From assembly GCF_001373415.1 (NCBI RefSeq), contig NZ_CDSE01000086.1, positions 1 to 64,000 of the forward strand: a stretch of DNA of 64,000 nucleotides. The letters run 5' to 3'. Every line of letters begins with the position of its first letter. Position 1 is the first letter of the stretch. A model generated the notes under the pieces. That model saw nothing but the letters and a program-made list of their open reading frames with translations. It searched no databases and was not told where the DNA came from. The position numbers were made by a program, and so were the translations under genes. Source of the DNA: Paenibacillus dakarensis (GTDB taxonomy: Bacteria; Bacillota; Bacilli; Paenibacillales; Paenibacillaceae). Positions 55,240 to 64,000 of this stretch are shown here, one piece after another.

Positions 55240-57642
55240 TTACGATGCACCTTGTGACCGGATTTTCATCCAATCGGTTAGTTGTGCGGTACTTGCATAC
55301 AGCAAATGCTGTTCCATATCTGCTAACTCATTCAGCTCCCTGAAATGACGGGAAGCATCAAGCGGTTTTTTATCCGGCTTCGTTATAAAGGTTATCATTC
55401 CTTCAGACCGCTCGATGAACACCAGTTCCTCGAACACATCAAGCACTTTTTTCAGCATTCTCGGTGAAAGGGAAGACTGCCTGTTCATCTGCGCAATCAC
55501 TTTTTCCTCGGACACTGGCTGAGTACCTATACCGGCAAGCATAATATAGAGCTTTTTAAACTGATCCCGAGTCGGTATTTGCAATACATCTCGCTTGCTG
55601 CGGACCGGATGCAGCAAAAATATATTGGGCACGGAGCGAAACGATGACAGCAATGTGTCAAGCTGTCCCGGTGTCTCCGGAGCGTCCAGCACAAACAACA
55701 CGGAGATCGACTCACAGCCGCCTTTTTCAGCAACTGGATTCATCGGCAAAATGCCAGCATTCCTATCATATACCCAAAGGGACATATCATACAAATGACT
55801 TTTTATTGTATCTTGTGAATTTTGTGCAAATACGATCGCAGAGCGAGAAGCAGAGCAATGTATATGCGGCACAAGCGCCTCTCTCCACCGTTTTACTTCC
55901 CGCAAAGGCTCCTCTAAACCACGGTAATCAAACACCTGCTGGTAAGGGACAGATAAATCCTGAATCATCAGCTGCGGTTTCCGATTTCCGTTCCATTCAT
56001 TCACAGACAGCTCACCCAGTACATCCACCCTTGTACCTTCCGGCAGCACGTCGGCCAGATAGCCCAAACCAAAAGCAACGGCCTCAAGCTGGTTACCGTT
56101 TTGTTGAAAACGCAGCCTTAAGTGCTTGTTTTCTTTGCCCATTTTACGGGTTTCTTTCACTTCAAGACTTCGAAAGACCATTTTCGGAACCGGATTAGAC
56201 ATCCCAAAAGGCCCCATCATCTCCAGCTCATCAATGACCTTAAGTGGAACATCGGCAATATGGCACTCAAGATCAGCCTGATGTACAGGAATAAAATGTT
56301 CTTCACTCAATACATGATCAGCAAACCTGCATAATCCCTGTTCAAACTCCTCTAATTGATCCCTGTGAAGACTCATTCCTGCTGCTGCAGGATGCCCTCC
56401 AAAGTGATGCATCAAATCCTTGCAGGAATGAAGGGCTGCATAGATATCGAACCCTGCAATAGAGCGAGCAGACCCCTTGCAATTCCCGGTCTCCGGATCG
56501 ATCCCAAGTACCACAACCGGTCTGTAAAACCGCTCCAGTATTTTGGAGGCTACGATTCCTACGACACCTACATTCCAACCCTCACCTGCAAGAACGATAA
56601 CAGGCGGAAGCTCATCATATCCAAAGCGATTATGAATCATATCCATGGACTCTTGAACAATTTCCTCCACAACCTGCTGCCGTTTCTTATTCAATGCATC
56701 CAGCTCCCATGCCAGCTCTTCAGCTTTTTTCTGGTCATGTGTTGTCAACAAGGTCACAGCTCTGCCGGCATGATCCAAGCGTCCGCTGGCATTAATTCGG
56801 GGTGCCATGGCAAAAGCTACATTGAGTGCAGTTACCTGATCTACTTTCACACCGCCCACCTCAAGAAGGGCCCTTATCCCGACAAATGAAGTTTGCTGCA
56901 TGGAGAGCAGGCCATTCTTCACCAAAATTCGATTCTCACCCGTCAGCGGCATCAGATCCGCAATGGTACCGATGGCAACAATCTCGAGCCATTCTTGAGG
57001 TGGAGTTCCTATAAGAGCTTGAGCTAATTTGTAGGCTACCCCAACCCCAGCCAATCCCTTAAAAGGATAAGGGCAAGAAGGAATTTTAGGATTAATCAGC
57101 GCATACGCATCAGGAAGCTGTTCTGGAGGTTCATGATGGTCAGTTACAATTACATCAATTCCAAGCTCGCTGGCATAAGCGATTTGTTCAACGGCACTTA
57201 TTCCTGTATCAACAGTAATGACAAGGCTCACGCCTTGCTGATGAGCCCAGTCAAGCGCATGATTATGGAGTCCGTAACCTTCGTTAGAGCGATGCGGTAT
57301 ATAAATATCATAGGAAGCGCCAAGATAGCGCATCAGATAGATCATGAGTGAAGTACTGGACACACCGTCAGCATCGTAATCTCCATAGATCAGAATATGC
57401 TCTTGCTCCTCTAATGCCTTACGGATTCGAGGAACTGCTTTATTCATACCGGACATTAAGAAGGGATCATGTGTCAGTTCGAAGCCCCCGTTCAAGAACA
57501 ACTCCCCCTCCTCCGGAGAAGTAATTCCTCTAGTTGTCATAAGAGAGGCTATCAGAGGAGACACTGAGAGCTTCTGTTCCAGCAGTGTGGACATCTCTTC
57601 ATCAGGAGATAGCATTTGCCATTTGTACTTGGAATATAGCAC
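55240..57642 (-). CDS. recJ: Single-stranded-DNA 5'-exonuclease RecJ
   Basis: DHH-family exonuclease in recombination and mismatch repair. Catalytic metal motifs: IYGDYDADGVSST, VTVDTGIS, VTDHHEPPE; DHHA1 domain with GSARSIAGFDIY and HFGGHPAAAGMSL; an OB fold follows, and a Firmicute-type C-terminal extension gives 800 residues. GTG start preceded by AGGTGA. Confidence 0.95.
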   Translation of the reverse strand: MLYSKYKWQMLSPDEEMSTLLEQKLSVSPLIASLMTTRGITSPEEGELFLNGGFELTHDPFLMSGMNKAVPRIRKALEEQEHILIYGDYDADGVSSTSLMIYLMRYLGASYDIYIPHRSNEGYGLHNHALDWAHQQGVSLVITVDTGISAVEQIAYASELGIDVIVTDHHEPPEQLPDAYALINPKIPSCPYPFKGLAGVGVAYKLAQALIGTPPQEWLEIVAIGTIADLMPLTGENRILVKNGLLSMQQTSFVGIRALLEVGGVKVDQVTALNVAFAMAPRINASGRLDHAGRAVTLLTTHDQKKAEELAWELDALNKKRQQVVEEIVQESMDMIHNRFGYDELPPVIVLAGEGWNVGVVGIVASKILERFYRPVVVLGIDPETGNCKGSARSIAGFDIYAALHSCKDLMHHFGGHPAAAGMSLHRDQLEEFEQGLCRFADHVLSEEHFIPVHQADLECHIADVPLKVIDELEMMGPFGMSNPVPKMVFRSLEVKETRKMGKENKHLRLRFQQNGNQLEAVAFGLGYLADVLPEGTRVDVLGELSVNEWNGNRKPQLMIQDLSVPYQQVFDYRGLEEPLREVKRWREALVPHIHCSASRSAIVFAQNSQDTIKSHLYDMSLWVYDRNAGILPMNPVAEKGGCESISVLFVLDAPETPGQLDTLLSSFRSVPNIFLLHPVRSKRDVLQIPTRDQFKKLYIMLAGIGTQPVSEEKVIAQMNRQSSLSPRMLKKVLDVFEELVFIERSEGMITFITKPDKKPLDASRHFRELNELADMEQHLLYASTAQLTDWMKIRSQGAS

Positions 57643-57696
57643 AGTCGTTCACCTTTCTTCTCACTTCAGCACCTTTTTGCCGATCTAGTTGTATTA

Positions 57697-58662
57697 TTAC
57701 TGCGGTAGTGTCGGCAGATCATTATCCACCAAATCATAATTAGATTTATAAGGATATCCGGGCTCATAAGGAACTACAACCACGTTTACATCGGAAATGT
57801 GTACAAATCGGTGCAGCAAAAGATTTTTGATCCGCCCCGCTATTTCATGTGCTTCCCAAACGGTAATACGTGGATTTACGCTAACCTTTATATCCAGATT
57901 AACCTGGCCCTGGCGTGTTTGTCTGAATTCCTGTACCCTCAAGTCTTCGATTGTAATGACACCATGCACTCTTTGAATCGTATCCAGATAATCAGCATGA
58001 TTGTTATGCTGCAGTATATCAGAGCTTGAACCATTTACGCAGCGAACGATCAGGTTGTAGCCTTGCCGGAACACCAACCCGGATACGATAAGGGCAGCAA
58101 TGGAATCCATATATAGCAATACCTGCACTTTGAAAGTGGGTCCAACCCAGGAAAGGAAAAGGCCAATCAGAACAATCAATGATGAGTACAACCCAAAGCG
58201 ATGATTTTCGGAATGAGCCTCCAACTGGCGATCATCTTTCTTAAACTGACGAACATGATATTGAAATATGATTTCATTCACGCCAAGTGATATTAACACA
58301 GTTATAAGCGCCAGCTCACTTGGAGTCTCTGGTATCCCCGTCGAAATGTCCCTTATAGCGGAAACGGCAATTTGCAGACCACCCATCAGGATGATTACCG
58401 AAAATATGATAGACATAAATGGAACAGCAGGTTGTCCAGACGCCCTTAGTGCCTTATGGTCAGATCGCTTCACACCCCCAACAATCGGCAAACGGTCCAC
58501 AAGTATTGACACAGCATTAGCAGCGGTATGCATAGCATCGCTCATCAAGGCCCTGCTGCCGGAAATGTATCCGACGATTCCCTTGACTATAGCTATACTA
58601 AAATTGCTTATAATGCCGGTCCAAATGGCTGTATCCGTATGTGACAAACGTTCGTTATTCAC
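57697..58662 (-). CDS. Cation diffusion facilitator-like protein with altered metal site
   Basis: Membrane protein of 321 residues with the CDF layout: about six helices then a cytoplasmic C-terminal domain (from about 215, VHGVITIEDLRVQEFRQTRQ and HISDVNVVVVP). CDF transporters normally bind metal with H/DxxxD in helices 2 and 5. Here helix 2 reads SDAMHTAANAV, with Asn where Asp is expected, and helix 5 reads SENHRFGLYSSL, with Leu at the Asp position. Zinc or manganese transport is therefore uncertain. Located between recJ and secF. Confidence 0.8.
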   Translation of the reverse strand: MNNERLSHTDTAIWTGIISNFSIAIVKGIVGYISGSRALMSDAMHTAANAVSILVDRLPIVGGVKRSDHKALRASGQPAVPFMSIIFSVIILMGGLQIAVSAIRDISTGIPETPSELALITVLISLGVNEIIFQYHVRQFKKDDRQLEAHSENHRFGLYSSLIVLIGLFLSWVGPTFKVQVLLYMDSIAALIVSGLVFRQGYNLIVRCVNGSSSDILQHNNHADYLDTIQRVHGVITIEDLRVQEFRQTRQGQVNLDIKVSVNPRITVWEAHEIAGRIKNLLLHRFVHISDVNVVVVPYEPGYPYKSNYDLVDNDLPTLPQ

Positions 58663-58709
58663 ATGAGGCCCCCCTCAGCTATGCTCTATAACGCATATGC
58701 TGCTAACTT

Positions 58710-58741
58710 AGAAAGCCGCGTCGCCTACGACGCGGCTTTCT
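58710..58741 (-). terminator. Terminator after secF
   Basis: Perfect 14-bp stem AGAAAGCCGCGTCG / CGACGCGGCTTTCT with a 4-base loop. The T run is short, but stem strength and position, about 45 bp after the secF stop, support termination. Confidence 0.75.
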
Positions 58742-58786
58742 GCATGAAATATTAAATCATGCTGTTGTTAATCATGCTTTTAATGA

Positions 58787-59701
58787 TTAGATGTCTGATT
58801 TTGTAGGCTTCGGCTTTGCTGTTTTATGCTTTGACACATCTTTACCCTTCAACAGCAGCCAAAGCGGGCTGGCGATGAAAATTGAAGAATAAGCTCCGAA
58901 CAACAAACCAATTACGATTGCAAGCGAGAACATTTGAATCGATTCTCCACCCATGATAAACATGAAGAAAGCTGCAATAAACACCGACAAAGCGGTATAT
59001 AGAGACCGCGCAATGGTTTGTGACAAGCTGCGATTAACGACTTCAACCAGATCAGAATACTTCTTGATCTTAGCGAACCGCATATTTTCGCGAATACGGT
59101 CAAAGATTACAATCGTATCGTTAATCGAATAACCGATAATCGTCAATATGGCGATAATAAAAGTCAAATTCACTTCCAGACGGAAGATGGAGAATATACT
59201 GATCACGACAAAAGCATCATGCAGAAGCGCAACAATGGCTGCAATCGCAAATCGCCATTCAAAGCGAATGGTGACATAGATAATAATCCCGATACAAGAT
59301 AACAATACTGCATAAATAGCATTTTGCCCAAGCTCTTTAGCCATTTCAGGATCGACTGTATTCACTTCAAACGAAGCATCCTTGTCCAGCTTCTGAACGC
59401 CGGCCTTTAAAGCATGATCCTGAGGCTCCGTCAGCACTTGGCTAAACCGGATATTTACGCGATTATCACCTGGTGTAACACTGGCTTCTTCTTCAATCCC
59501 AGCTTCCTTCAGAACCGGAGTAAGCTGGTCTACAGTTATCGGCTTCGTTGTAGTAATATCCACATTGGAGCCTGAACGGAAATCAACACCGTAATTTAAT
59601 CCTAGGGTAGCAAGAAAAATCGCGCCCACAAGGGTCAGAACAATCGAGAACGTATAAAAGTACCGACTGGCGCCTACATAATCAAAGTTTTTAAAGCGCA
59701 C
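58787..59701 (-). CDS. secF: Protein translocase subunit SecF
   Basis: Six-helix RND-fold partner of SecD that helps the Sec channel release exported proteins. Seen: LGLNYGVDFRSGSNVDI near the N-terminus, TIIGYSINDTIVIFDRIREN in the conserved helix region. 304 residues. I prefer the GTG at 59701 (MRFKNFDYVGASR) because GGAG lies well placed upstream; a GTG at 59710 sits on the ribosome site. Overlaps the secD stop by 11 bp. B. subtilis has one fused SecDF; here the two are split. Confidence 0.93.
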   Translation of the reverse strand: MRFKNFDYVGASRYFYTFSIVLTLVGAIFLATLGLNYGVDFRSGSNVDITTTKPITVDQLTPVLKEAGIEEEASVTPGDNRVNIRFSQVLTEPQDHALKAGVQKLDKDASFEVNTVDPEMAKELGQNAIYAVLLSCIGIIIYVTIRFEWRFAIAAIVALLHDAFVVISIFSIFRLEVNLTFIIAILTIIGYSINDTIVIFDRIRENMRFAKIKKYSDLVEVVNRSLSQTIARSLYTALSVFIAAFFMFIMGGESIQMFSLAIVIGLLFGAYSSIFIASPLWLLLKGKDVSKHKTAKPKPTKSDI

Positions 59702-60941
59702 GTATGTCACTCTCCTTTACCCTGAAATGCTTCGGTTTGCTAGCCCAACCCATCTTAACAAGCAAATTGAGCAAGAAACGGGAGAAGTATACGTTCGTCG
59801 CAATACTTACGAGAATCTCCAGGATCAATACAAGCGCGAAACCTTTAACCCCGCCTGTACCGAATGCAAACATGACTGCCGCAACGATAATTGTCGTTAT
59901 GTTGGAGTCCATAATCGTACGGAATGAGGATTTACCACCTGCTTTAACAGAAGAGGAAACACTCTTTCCACTGCGCATTTCTTCACGGATCCGTTCATAT
60001 GTGATGATGTTCGCATCCACAGCCATCCCGATCCCGAGTATGAACGCAGCAATACCAGGCAATGTCAATGTAAAGTCTGCTAACACAAAGATGAGTATAA
60101 GAACCCAAGTGTGCACAATAAGGGCAAAGCTTGCAACCAAGCCTGGAATCCGATACATACCGATCATGAACAGCAGAATTAATGCAGATGCAATCAAACC
60201 TGCCTGAAGCGTTTTGTTGAGTGATTCCATTCCCAGGGTTGCTCCTACACTTTGGGAGTACTTCTCCGTTAACTTCAGCGGCAGTGCACCGAGGTTAATT
60301 GTATCACGAATTTTCTTGGCTTCATCAAGTGAATAATTCCCTGTAATTTGCGCAGTTCCGTCCGTCAAAACAGCTCTAACGGTCGGAGCAGACAGCAATT
60401 CGTCATCCATAAAAATAGCCAGTTCTTGTCCAAGAAGACGTTCTGTAATTTCAGCAAACTGGGCTTTATCTTTTACTTTGATGTCGATCATTGGCTGGTT
60501 TAAGCTATCATAAGCAACAGAGGCTCCGTTCTCTACAAAATCGTCACCACGAAGCTCAATTTTGCAAAATTCTTCTCCCTCTTTACAGCCATCATTACTT
60601 CGGAACGTTAGGTTTGCTGGTTCTTTCATCGTCTTGCGGACCTCAGCCTCGTTGGTCACACCTGCAACCTTCAGACGAATACGGTTTGTCCCCTCCGGTG
60701 TTACCTCCGGCTCGGTAGTTCCCAATGCGTCTGCACGTTTTTGTAAACTTTTAGCGGTCTCCTGCAGGGCTTCTTTTGTCACCTGCTGGCCTTCCATTAA
60801 TGGCTCAGCCTCATAAAGGATTTCAAAGCCGCCCTTTAGATCCAAACCTAATCGAACGTCTTTTAACAATCCCGGGCTCGATACTGCCATGATGGCGGTG
60901 ACCACGAGTACGGTAACGATGAAACTGATGATTCTTTTCAT
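59691..60941 (-). CDS. secD: Protein translocase subunit SecD
   Basis: First half of the SecDF translocation motor. Motifs: LGLDLKGGFEILYEA after the first helix, the large P1-type external domain, and LPGIAAFILGIGMAVDANIITYERIREEM in the conserved helix 4 region (split here for reading as AVDANIITYERIREE). Start set at 60941 (MKRIISFIVT), which gives a normal signal-anchor; upstream in-frame codons are not family-like. 416 residues. Confidence 0.94.
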   Translation of the reverse strand: MKRIISFIVTVLVVTAIMAVSSPGLLKDVRLGLDLKGGFEILYEAEPLMEGQQVTKEALQETAKSLQKRADALGTTEPEVTPEGTNRIRLKVAGVTNEAEVRKTMKEPANLTFRSNDGCKEGEEFCKIELRGDDFVENGASVAYDSLNQPMIDIKVKDKAQFAEITERLLGQELAIFMDDELLSAPTVRAVLTDGTAQITGNYSLDEAKKIRDTINLGALPLKLTEKYSQSVGATLGMESLNKTLQAGLIASALILLFMIGMYRIPGLVASFALIVHTWVLILIFVLADFTLTLPGIAAFILGIGMAVDANIITYERIREEMRSGKSVSSSVKAGGKSSFRTIMDSNITTIIVAAVMFAFGTGGVKGFALVLILEILVSIATNVYFSRFLLNLLVKMGWASKPKHFRVKESDIRAL

Positions 60942-61055
60942 GCCGTCCCTAGTTCCCCCTTCTATATTCTCAATATTCCTATTATAGCCATGCGTCAAAA
61001 TCCAGTCAATTTATCATTAATTGTCGACCAGCTTAAAAATGAAAGATTTCCAACG

Positions 61056-61096
61056 AAAAAAGGGCCCTACCTTCATCAATCGAAAGGAGATCCCTT
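61056..61096 (-). terminator. Terminator at the comN 3' end
   Basis: Minus strand AAGGGATCTCCTTTC...GAAGGTAGGGCCCTT followed by T6. The hairpin overlaps the last codons of comN. Confidence 0.65.
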
Positions 61097-61333
61097 ATAT
61101 GCCGATATTGTCATATAATTCATCAAACTAGTTGCTTTCAACGATAAAATATCATTCACCAGTTGATAGAGGGGCGGGATTCCCTTCTTTTCGTATTTAC
61201 TGTTTACACAATTCCAAATATCCTCATTTGTCACATATTCGTAACCTATCATTTTAAATTCTTCAACCTTGCTGGAGCAGATCATTTCAATCGCGGCCAT
61301 CAACTCTTCATCACTCATCGATTCCATTTCCAT
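61076..61333 (-). CDS. comN: Post-transcriptional regulator ComN
   Basis: Small acidic protein of 85 residues. The block MIGYEYVTNEDIWNCVNSKY followed by QLVNDILSLKATSLMNYMTI matches my recollection of the ComN family, which in B. subtilis affects comE mRNA and lies near secDF, as here. AGGAGGAGG precedes the ATG at 61333. A mono-cistronic gene with its own terminator. Confidence 0.8.
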   Translation of the reverse strand: MEMESMSDEELMAAIEMICSSKVEEFKMIGYEYVTNEDIWNCVNSKYEKKGIPPLYQLVNDILSLKATSLMNYMTISAYKGSPFD

Positions 61334-61532
61334 GTTCAGCGCCTCCTCCTGTTACCTTAAAAGCTTACATTCGACTATCATCATACCAATCCCTTCTATT
61401 CCGTTCCATGCTCATCCAAAAAAAAGTAAAGCATCAGATAGGACATGTAAGGCATATCCATATAACTAAGACATCGAACAGCAAGTCCAGCAAAGGATAT
61501 GGATTTTTTATTACCAGGGAGTGGGATGAACA

Positions 61533-63131
61533 TTGAACAAACAGTCATTTATTAAAGGTACCATCATTCTCTTAGCCGCAGGTATCATCAACCGGTTACT
61601 CGGATTCATACCACGAATTGCCCTGCCACGAATCATCGGGCCGGAGGGCGTCGGAATTTACCAACTGGGTTATCCATTTTTTATCGTTCTTGTCACCATC
61701 ATTACCGGCGGCATCCCACTTGCCATAGCAAAGATGGTTGCTGAAGCAGAAGGTTCAGGTAAAAGCTACTACTCTAAACAAATCCTCCATACCAGTCTAA
61801 TGTTAACAATAACCACCGGTAGTTTTTTTATGATCCTCAGTCTTCTGCTGGCCCCATGGGTTACTAGCGTGATCTTGCCCGATCAGCGGGTGTATCAGAC
61901 TTTTGTCAGCATGACACCAATGATGATCATTATTGCCGTTTCGGCTGTTTATCGGGGTTACTTTCAAGGTAAACAGAATATGGTCCCTTCTGCAACATCA
62001 TCGATCATTGAAACGATAGTTAGAATTGTGTGTATGCTTTGGTTTGCACATCTTCTGATGCCTAAAGGCCTGGCTTTCGGGGCCGCAGGGGCTATGCTTG
62101 GTACCGCAGTCGGGGAGCTCCTGGGAATGTTTGTATTGCTCTGGCAGTATGCACGGGATGGTCGCTCCAAACCATTTCCCAGCGACAATACGAAATCACC
62201 TGAACTGCAATCAAAGCTTGCATCATCACCAACTCCAGCATTTGAAAATCGAAAAATACTTAGGCGAATCCTTGGCATTGCTATTCCCGTAACCGGAGGG
62301 AAAATGGTCGGATCCCTTTCCTACCTTATGGAATCCATCATAACAGCCAGAAGTTTAGCTATGGCAGGCATAGCGACTTCTATTGCAACTGCCCAATACG
62401 GCGCACTTCAAGGGATGGTAATCCCTCTGCTGCTGCTTCCAGGAGCCATTACGATGTCTTTAGCCGTCGCGCTTGTCCCCTCCCTCTCGGAAGCGGCAGC
62501 CAGAAAAGATCTGGGCACCATTCATAAGCGAATGAATCAAACCCTTCGGCTTTCATTTGTCACAGGAGCTCCTTTTGCCGTAATTATGTACATTTTAGCA
62601 GAACCATTAAGTGCATTGCTGTACGGAAATACAGAGATTAGCGGGATGCTTAAGATTATGGCGCCCTTTGCGCTGTTTCTTTATGTACAGGCACCGCTTC
62701 AAGCTGCCCTGCAGGCATTAGATCGACCTGGTCGAGCTCTGGTCAATACACTTGTCGGTGCTTTGATAAAAATGAGTCTAATCTTATACTTATCCTCTAA
62801 TCCCGCTTTCGGGATCAAGGGAGCAGTCATTGCAATCATTGTAAACAGTATTATAGTGACATTGCTTCACGGGTACAGCGTATCGAAGTTAATTGGTTTC
62901 CGGTTTAAATTTATGGATATCATCAAAACAGCAGCGGTCATGACCATTATGGGGGCTGGTGTTTTATTAAGTTATCAATATTTTCCGTTTCCGCATATTC
63001 CTTGGCTTCAGTTTCTTTCCGCTGCCGGTTCTGGCGGGTCATTATATCTAATAGTCATTTTCATGACGAAACTGGTAACCTTTCGTGACTTAATGCGAAT
63101 ACCTGTGATCGGCAAGTGGTTTAACCGATAA
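61533..63131 (+). CDS. spoVB: Stage V sporulation protein B (SpoVB), MVF-type flippase
   Basis: Polysaccharide/lipid II-type transporter of 532 residues with about 14 helices, needed for spore cortex. It starts NKQSFIKGTIILLAAGIINR and has GPEGVGIYQLGYPFF and GIPLAIAKMVAEAEG, characteristic of SpoVB. TTG start after GGGAGTGGGA. Other family paralogues (YtgP, SpoVB-like) exist, but the location beside comN and secDF supports SpoVB. Confidence 0.88.
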   Translation: MNKQSFIKGTIILLAAGIINRLLGFIPRIALPRIIGPEGVGIYQLGYPFFIVLVTIITGGIPLAIAKMVAEAEGSGKSYYSKQILHTSLMLTITTGSFFMILSLLLAPWVTSVILPDQRVYQTFVSMTPMMIIIAVSAVYRGYFQGKQNMVPSATSSIIETIVRIVCMLWFAHLLMPKGLAFGAAGAMLGTAVGELLGMFVLLWQYARDGRSKPFPSDNTKSPELQSKLASSPTPAFENRKILRRILGIAIPVTGGKMVGSLSYLMESIITARSLAMAGIATSIATAQYGALQGMVIPLLLLPGAITMSLAVALVPSLSEAAARKDLGTIHKRMNQTLRLSFVTGAPFAVIMYILAEPLSALLYGNTEISGMLKIMAPFALFLYVQAPLQAALQALDRPGRALVNTLVGALIKMSLILYLSSNPAFGIKGAVIAIIVNSIIVTLLHGYSVSKLIGFRFKFMDIIKTAAVMTIMGAGVLLSYQYFPFPHIPWLQFLSAAGSGGSLYLIVIFMTKLVTFRDLMRIPVIGKWFNR

Positions 63132-63156
63132 TCATTCATTAATTCCTCATTTCGGG

Positions 63157-63942
63157 CTAAGACTCTTTACAGTCTACGTACAGTCTTCCCTTATGATCAA
63201 TGGAGCATAGGAACACCTCTTTAAAATCCTTAGCTCCGTTCCTTTGAATCTCGTTCTTCAGCCAAAATCTTGTTTTATCAATGAGGGCCAGGTTTTCATC
63301 CTGTACCTTTCCATCCATAATGAGGGGAATCGGCAGCCCCTCATAAGTTATTTTGCTATATGGTATCTCGATCCTGTTAGCGTCTTGACTAAGCTTCTCT
63401 CCAGAATTTTTGTCAGTCGATTTTATAGGATTAGCCTTATTACCACTTAAGCTGTCTGATTGATTTGAATCATTCATGGAATCAGACGCATCTTTTTGAA
63501 TAACTGTCAGTTGACCTGAGGTTTCAAGAATAGCAAATTCTACATCTGCCAGGTTATCGATGTCTTTCCCCCTAAGCTGCTGCATCAGATCATCCAGATT
63601 ATAACGAAGTTTAGTCATTTCGTTTCGGTTTAACTTTCCTTTCGACACAATAATGCTGGGTTTTCCGTCTGCCAGCAGCCGTACTTTACGGTTTTTCAAC
63701 CCCCAATAGGCAAGCAGCACCTGTATCGTAACAAGCACAGCAATCGGTATAAGCCCGTCATACAGAGGTTTATTCGCATCTTCGAGAACAAAAATTGCGA
63801 TTTCCGCAATCATGATGGAGATAACCAGGTCAAAAATAGACAACTTGCCGATCTCCCTTTTTCCCATAATACGCATGGTTACAAAGGTGACCCCGTACAT
63901 CAGAATGGTCCGGAAAATAAGGATTGTAATATGTGTGAACAA
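63157..63942 (-). CDS. DUF421 membrane protein (YrbG/YetF family)
   Basis: Three N-terminal helices (about 5-25, 38-55, 62-82) precede a cytosolic YetF-type domain, marked by RLLADGKPSIIVSKGKLNRN and LRYNLDDLMQQLRGKDIDNL. It is 261 residues; a Ser/Asn-rich insert (about 155-190) interrupts the domain. TTG start after GGGAGG. The location next to spoVB and secDF matches B. subtilis yrbG. Function in spores or the membrane is unclear. Convergent with spoVB. Confidence 0.85.
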   Translation of the reverse strand: MFTHITILIFRTILMYGVTFVTMRIMGKREIGKLSIFDLVISIMIAEIAIFVLEDANKPLYDGLIPIAVLVTIQVLLAYWGLKNRKVRLLADGKPSIIVSKGKLNRNEMTKLRYNLDDLMQQLRGKDIDNLADVEFAILETSGQLTVIQKDASDSMNDSNQSDSLSGNKANPIKSTDKNSGEKLSQDANRIEIPYSKITYEGLPIPLIMDGKVQDENLALIDKTRFWLKNEIQRNGAKDFKEVFLCSIDHKGRLYVDCKES

Positions 63943-64000
63943 ATGACTTCCCTCCCGGCTGTTTGAACGAATTCGTGTACTGGTATTCTGACCTCTGGCC

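Overview
The window looks like chromosomal DNA of a Paenibacillus-like, endospore-forming Firmicute. Reasons: sporulation genes (ytvI at the left edge, spoVB at the right), T-box leaders on alaS and hisS, strong GGAGG ribosome sites with frequent TTG/GTG starts, a CymR repressor, and gene order that follows the Bacillus subtilis yrb-yrv-yrr region. Genus is inferred from gene content and style; no database was searched.

The backbone runs mostly on the minus strand. From right to left: a YrbG/YetF-like protein, spoVB (+), comN, secD-secF, a CDF-type transporter, recJ, apt, uraA-type permease (+), relA, dtd, a 54-aa ORF, a DJ-1/PfpI protein, a Gly-rich protein, T-box-hisS-aspS-tcdA; then, after a large insertion, rarA-crcB-crcB, nrdD-nrdG, mnmA (+), cymR-iscS, yrrD, a YrzR-like zinc-ribbon protein, an AI-2E transporter (yrrI), T-box-alaS, ireB-ruvX-yrzB-DUF1292-mltG-trhP1-trhP2, a chemoreceptor, a class B PBP (pbpI-like) and ytvI (+). 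This is housekeeping: tRNA charging and modification (alaS, hisS, aspS, tcdA, mnmA/iscS, trhP1/2, dtd), DNA maintenance (ruvX, rarA, recJ), protein export, nucleotide supply and stringent response.

The accessory part is 23.9-44.1 kb. It holds a 37-aa membrane peptide, a HelD-like helicase, an IS1182-type insertion sequence whose transposase carries an in-frame stop before its last catalytic residue, and a ten-gene carbohydrate locus. The locus has a GntR-LacI type regulator gene with its own promoter and terminator, then a lipoprotein solute-binding protein, a membrane-anchored protein joining carbohydrate-binding-like domains to a second solute-binding domain, two pairs of ABC permeases, an NHL-repeat/TPR/Yip1-type membrane protein, a large secreted DUF5696-like protein that may be an unclassified glycosidase, and a cytoplasmic GH20-like hexosaminidase. 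A good sigma-A promoter with an overlapping inverted repeat lies in front of it. No ABC ATPase is encoded here. This locus is the best candidate for an undescribed system.

The most striking regulatory site is upstream of nrdDG: two NrdR-type boxes 31 bp apart precede a cobalamin riboswitch and a terminator. A B12-independent ribonucleotide reductase thus appears to be switched off when B12 is present. No tRNA, rRNA, CRISPR array or prophage was seen.
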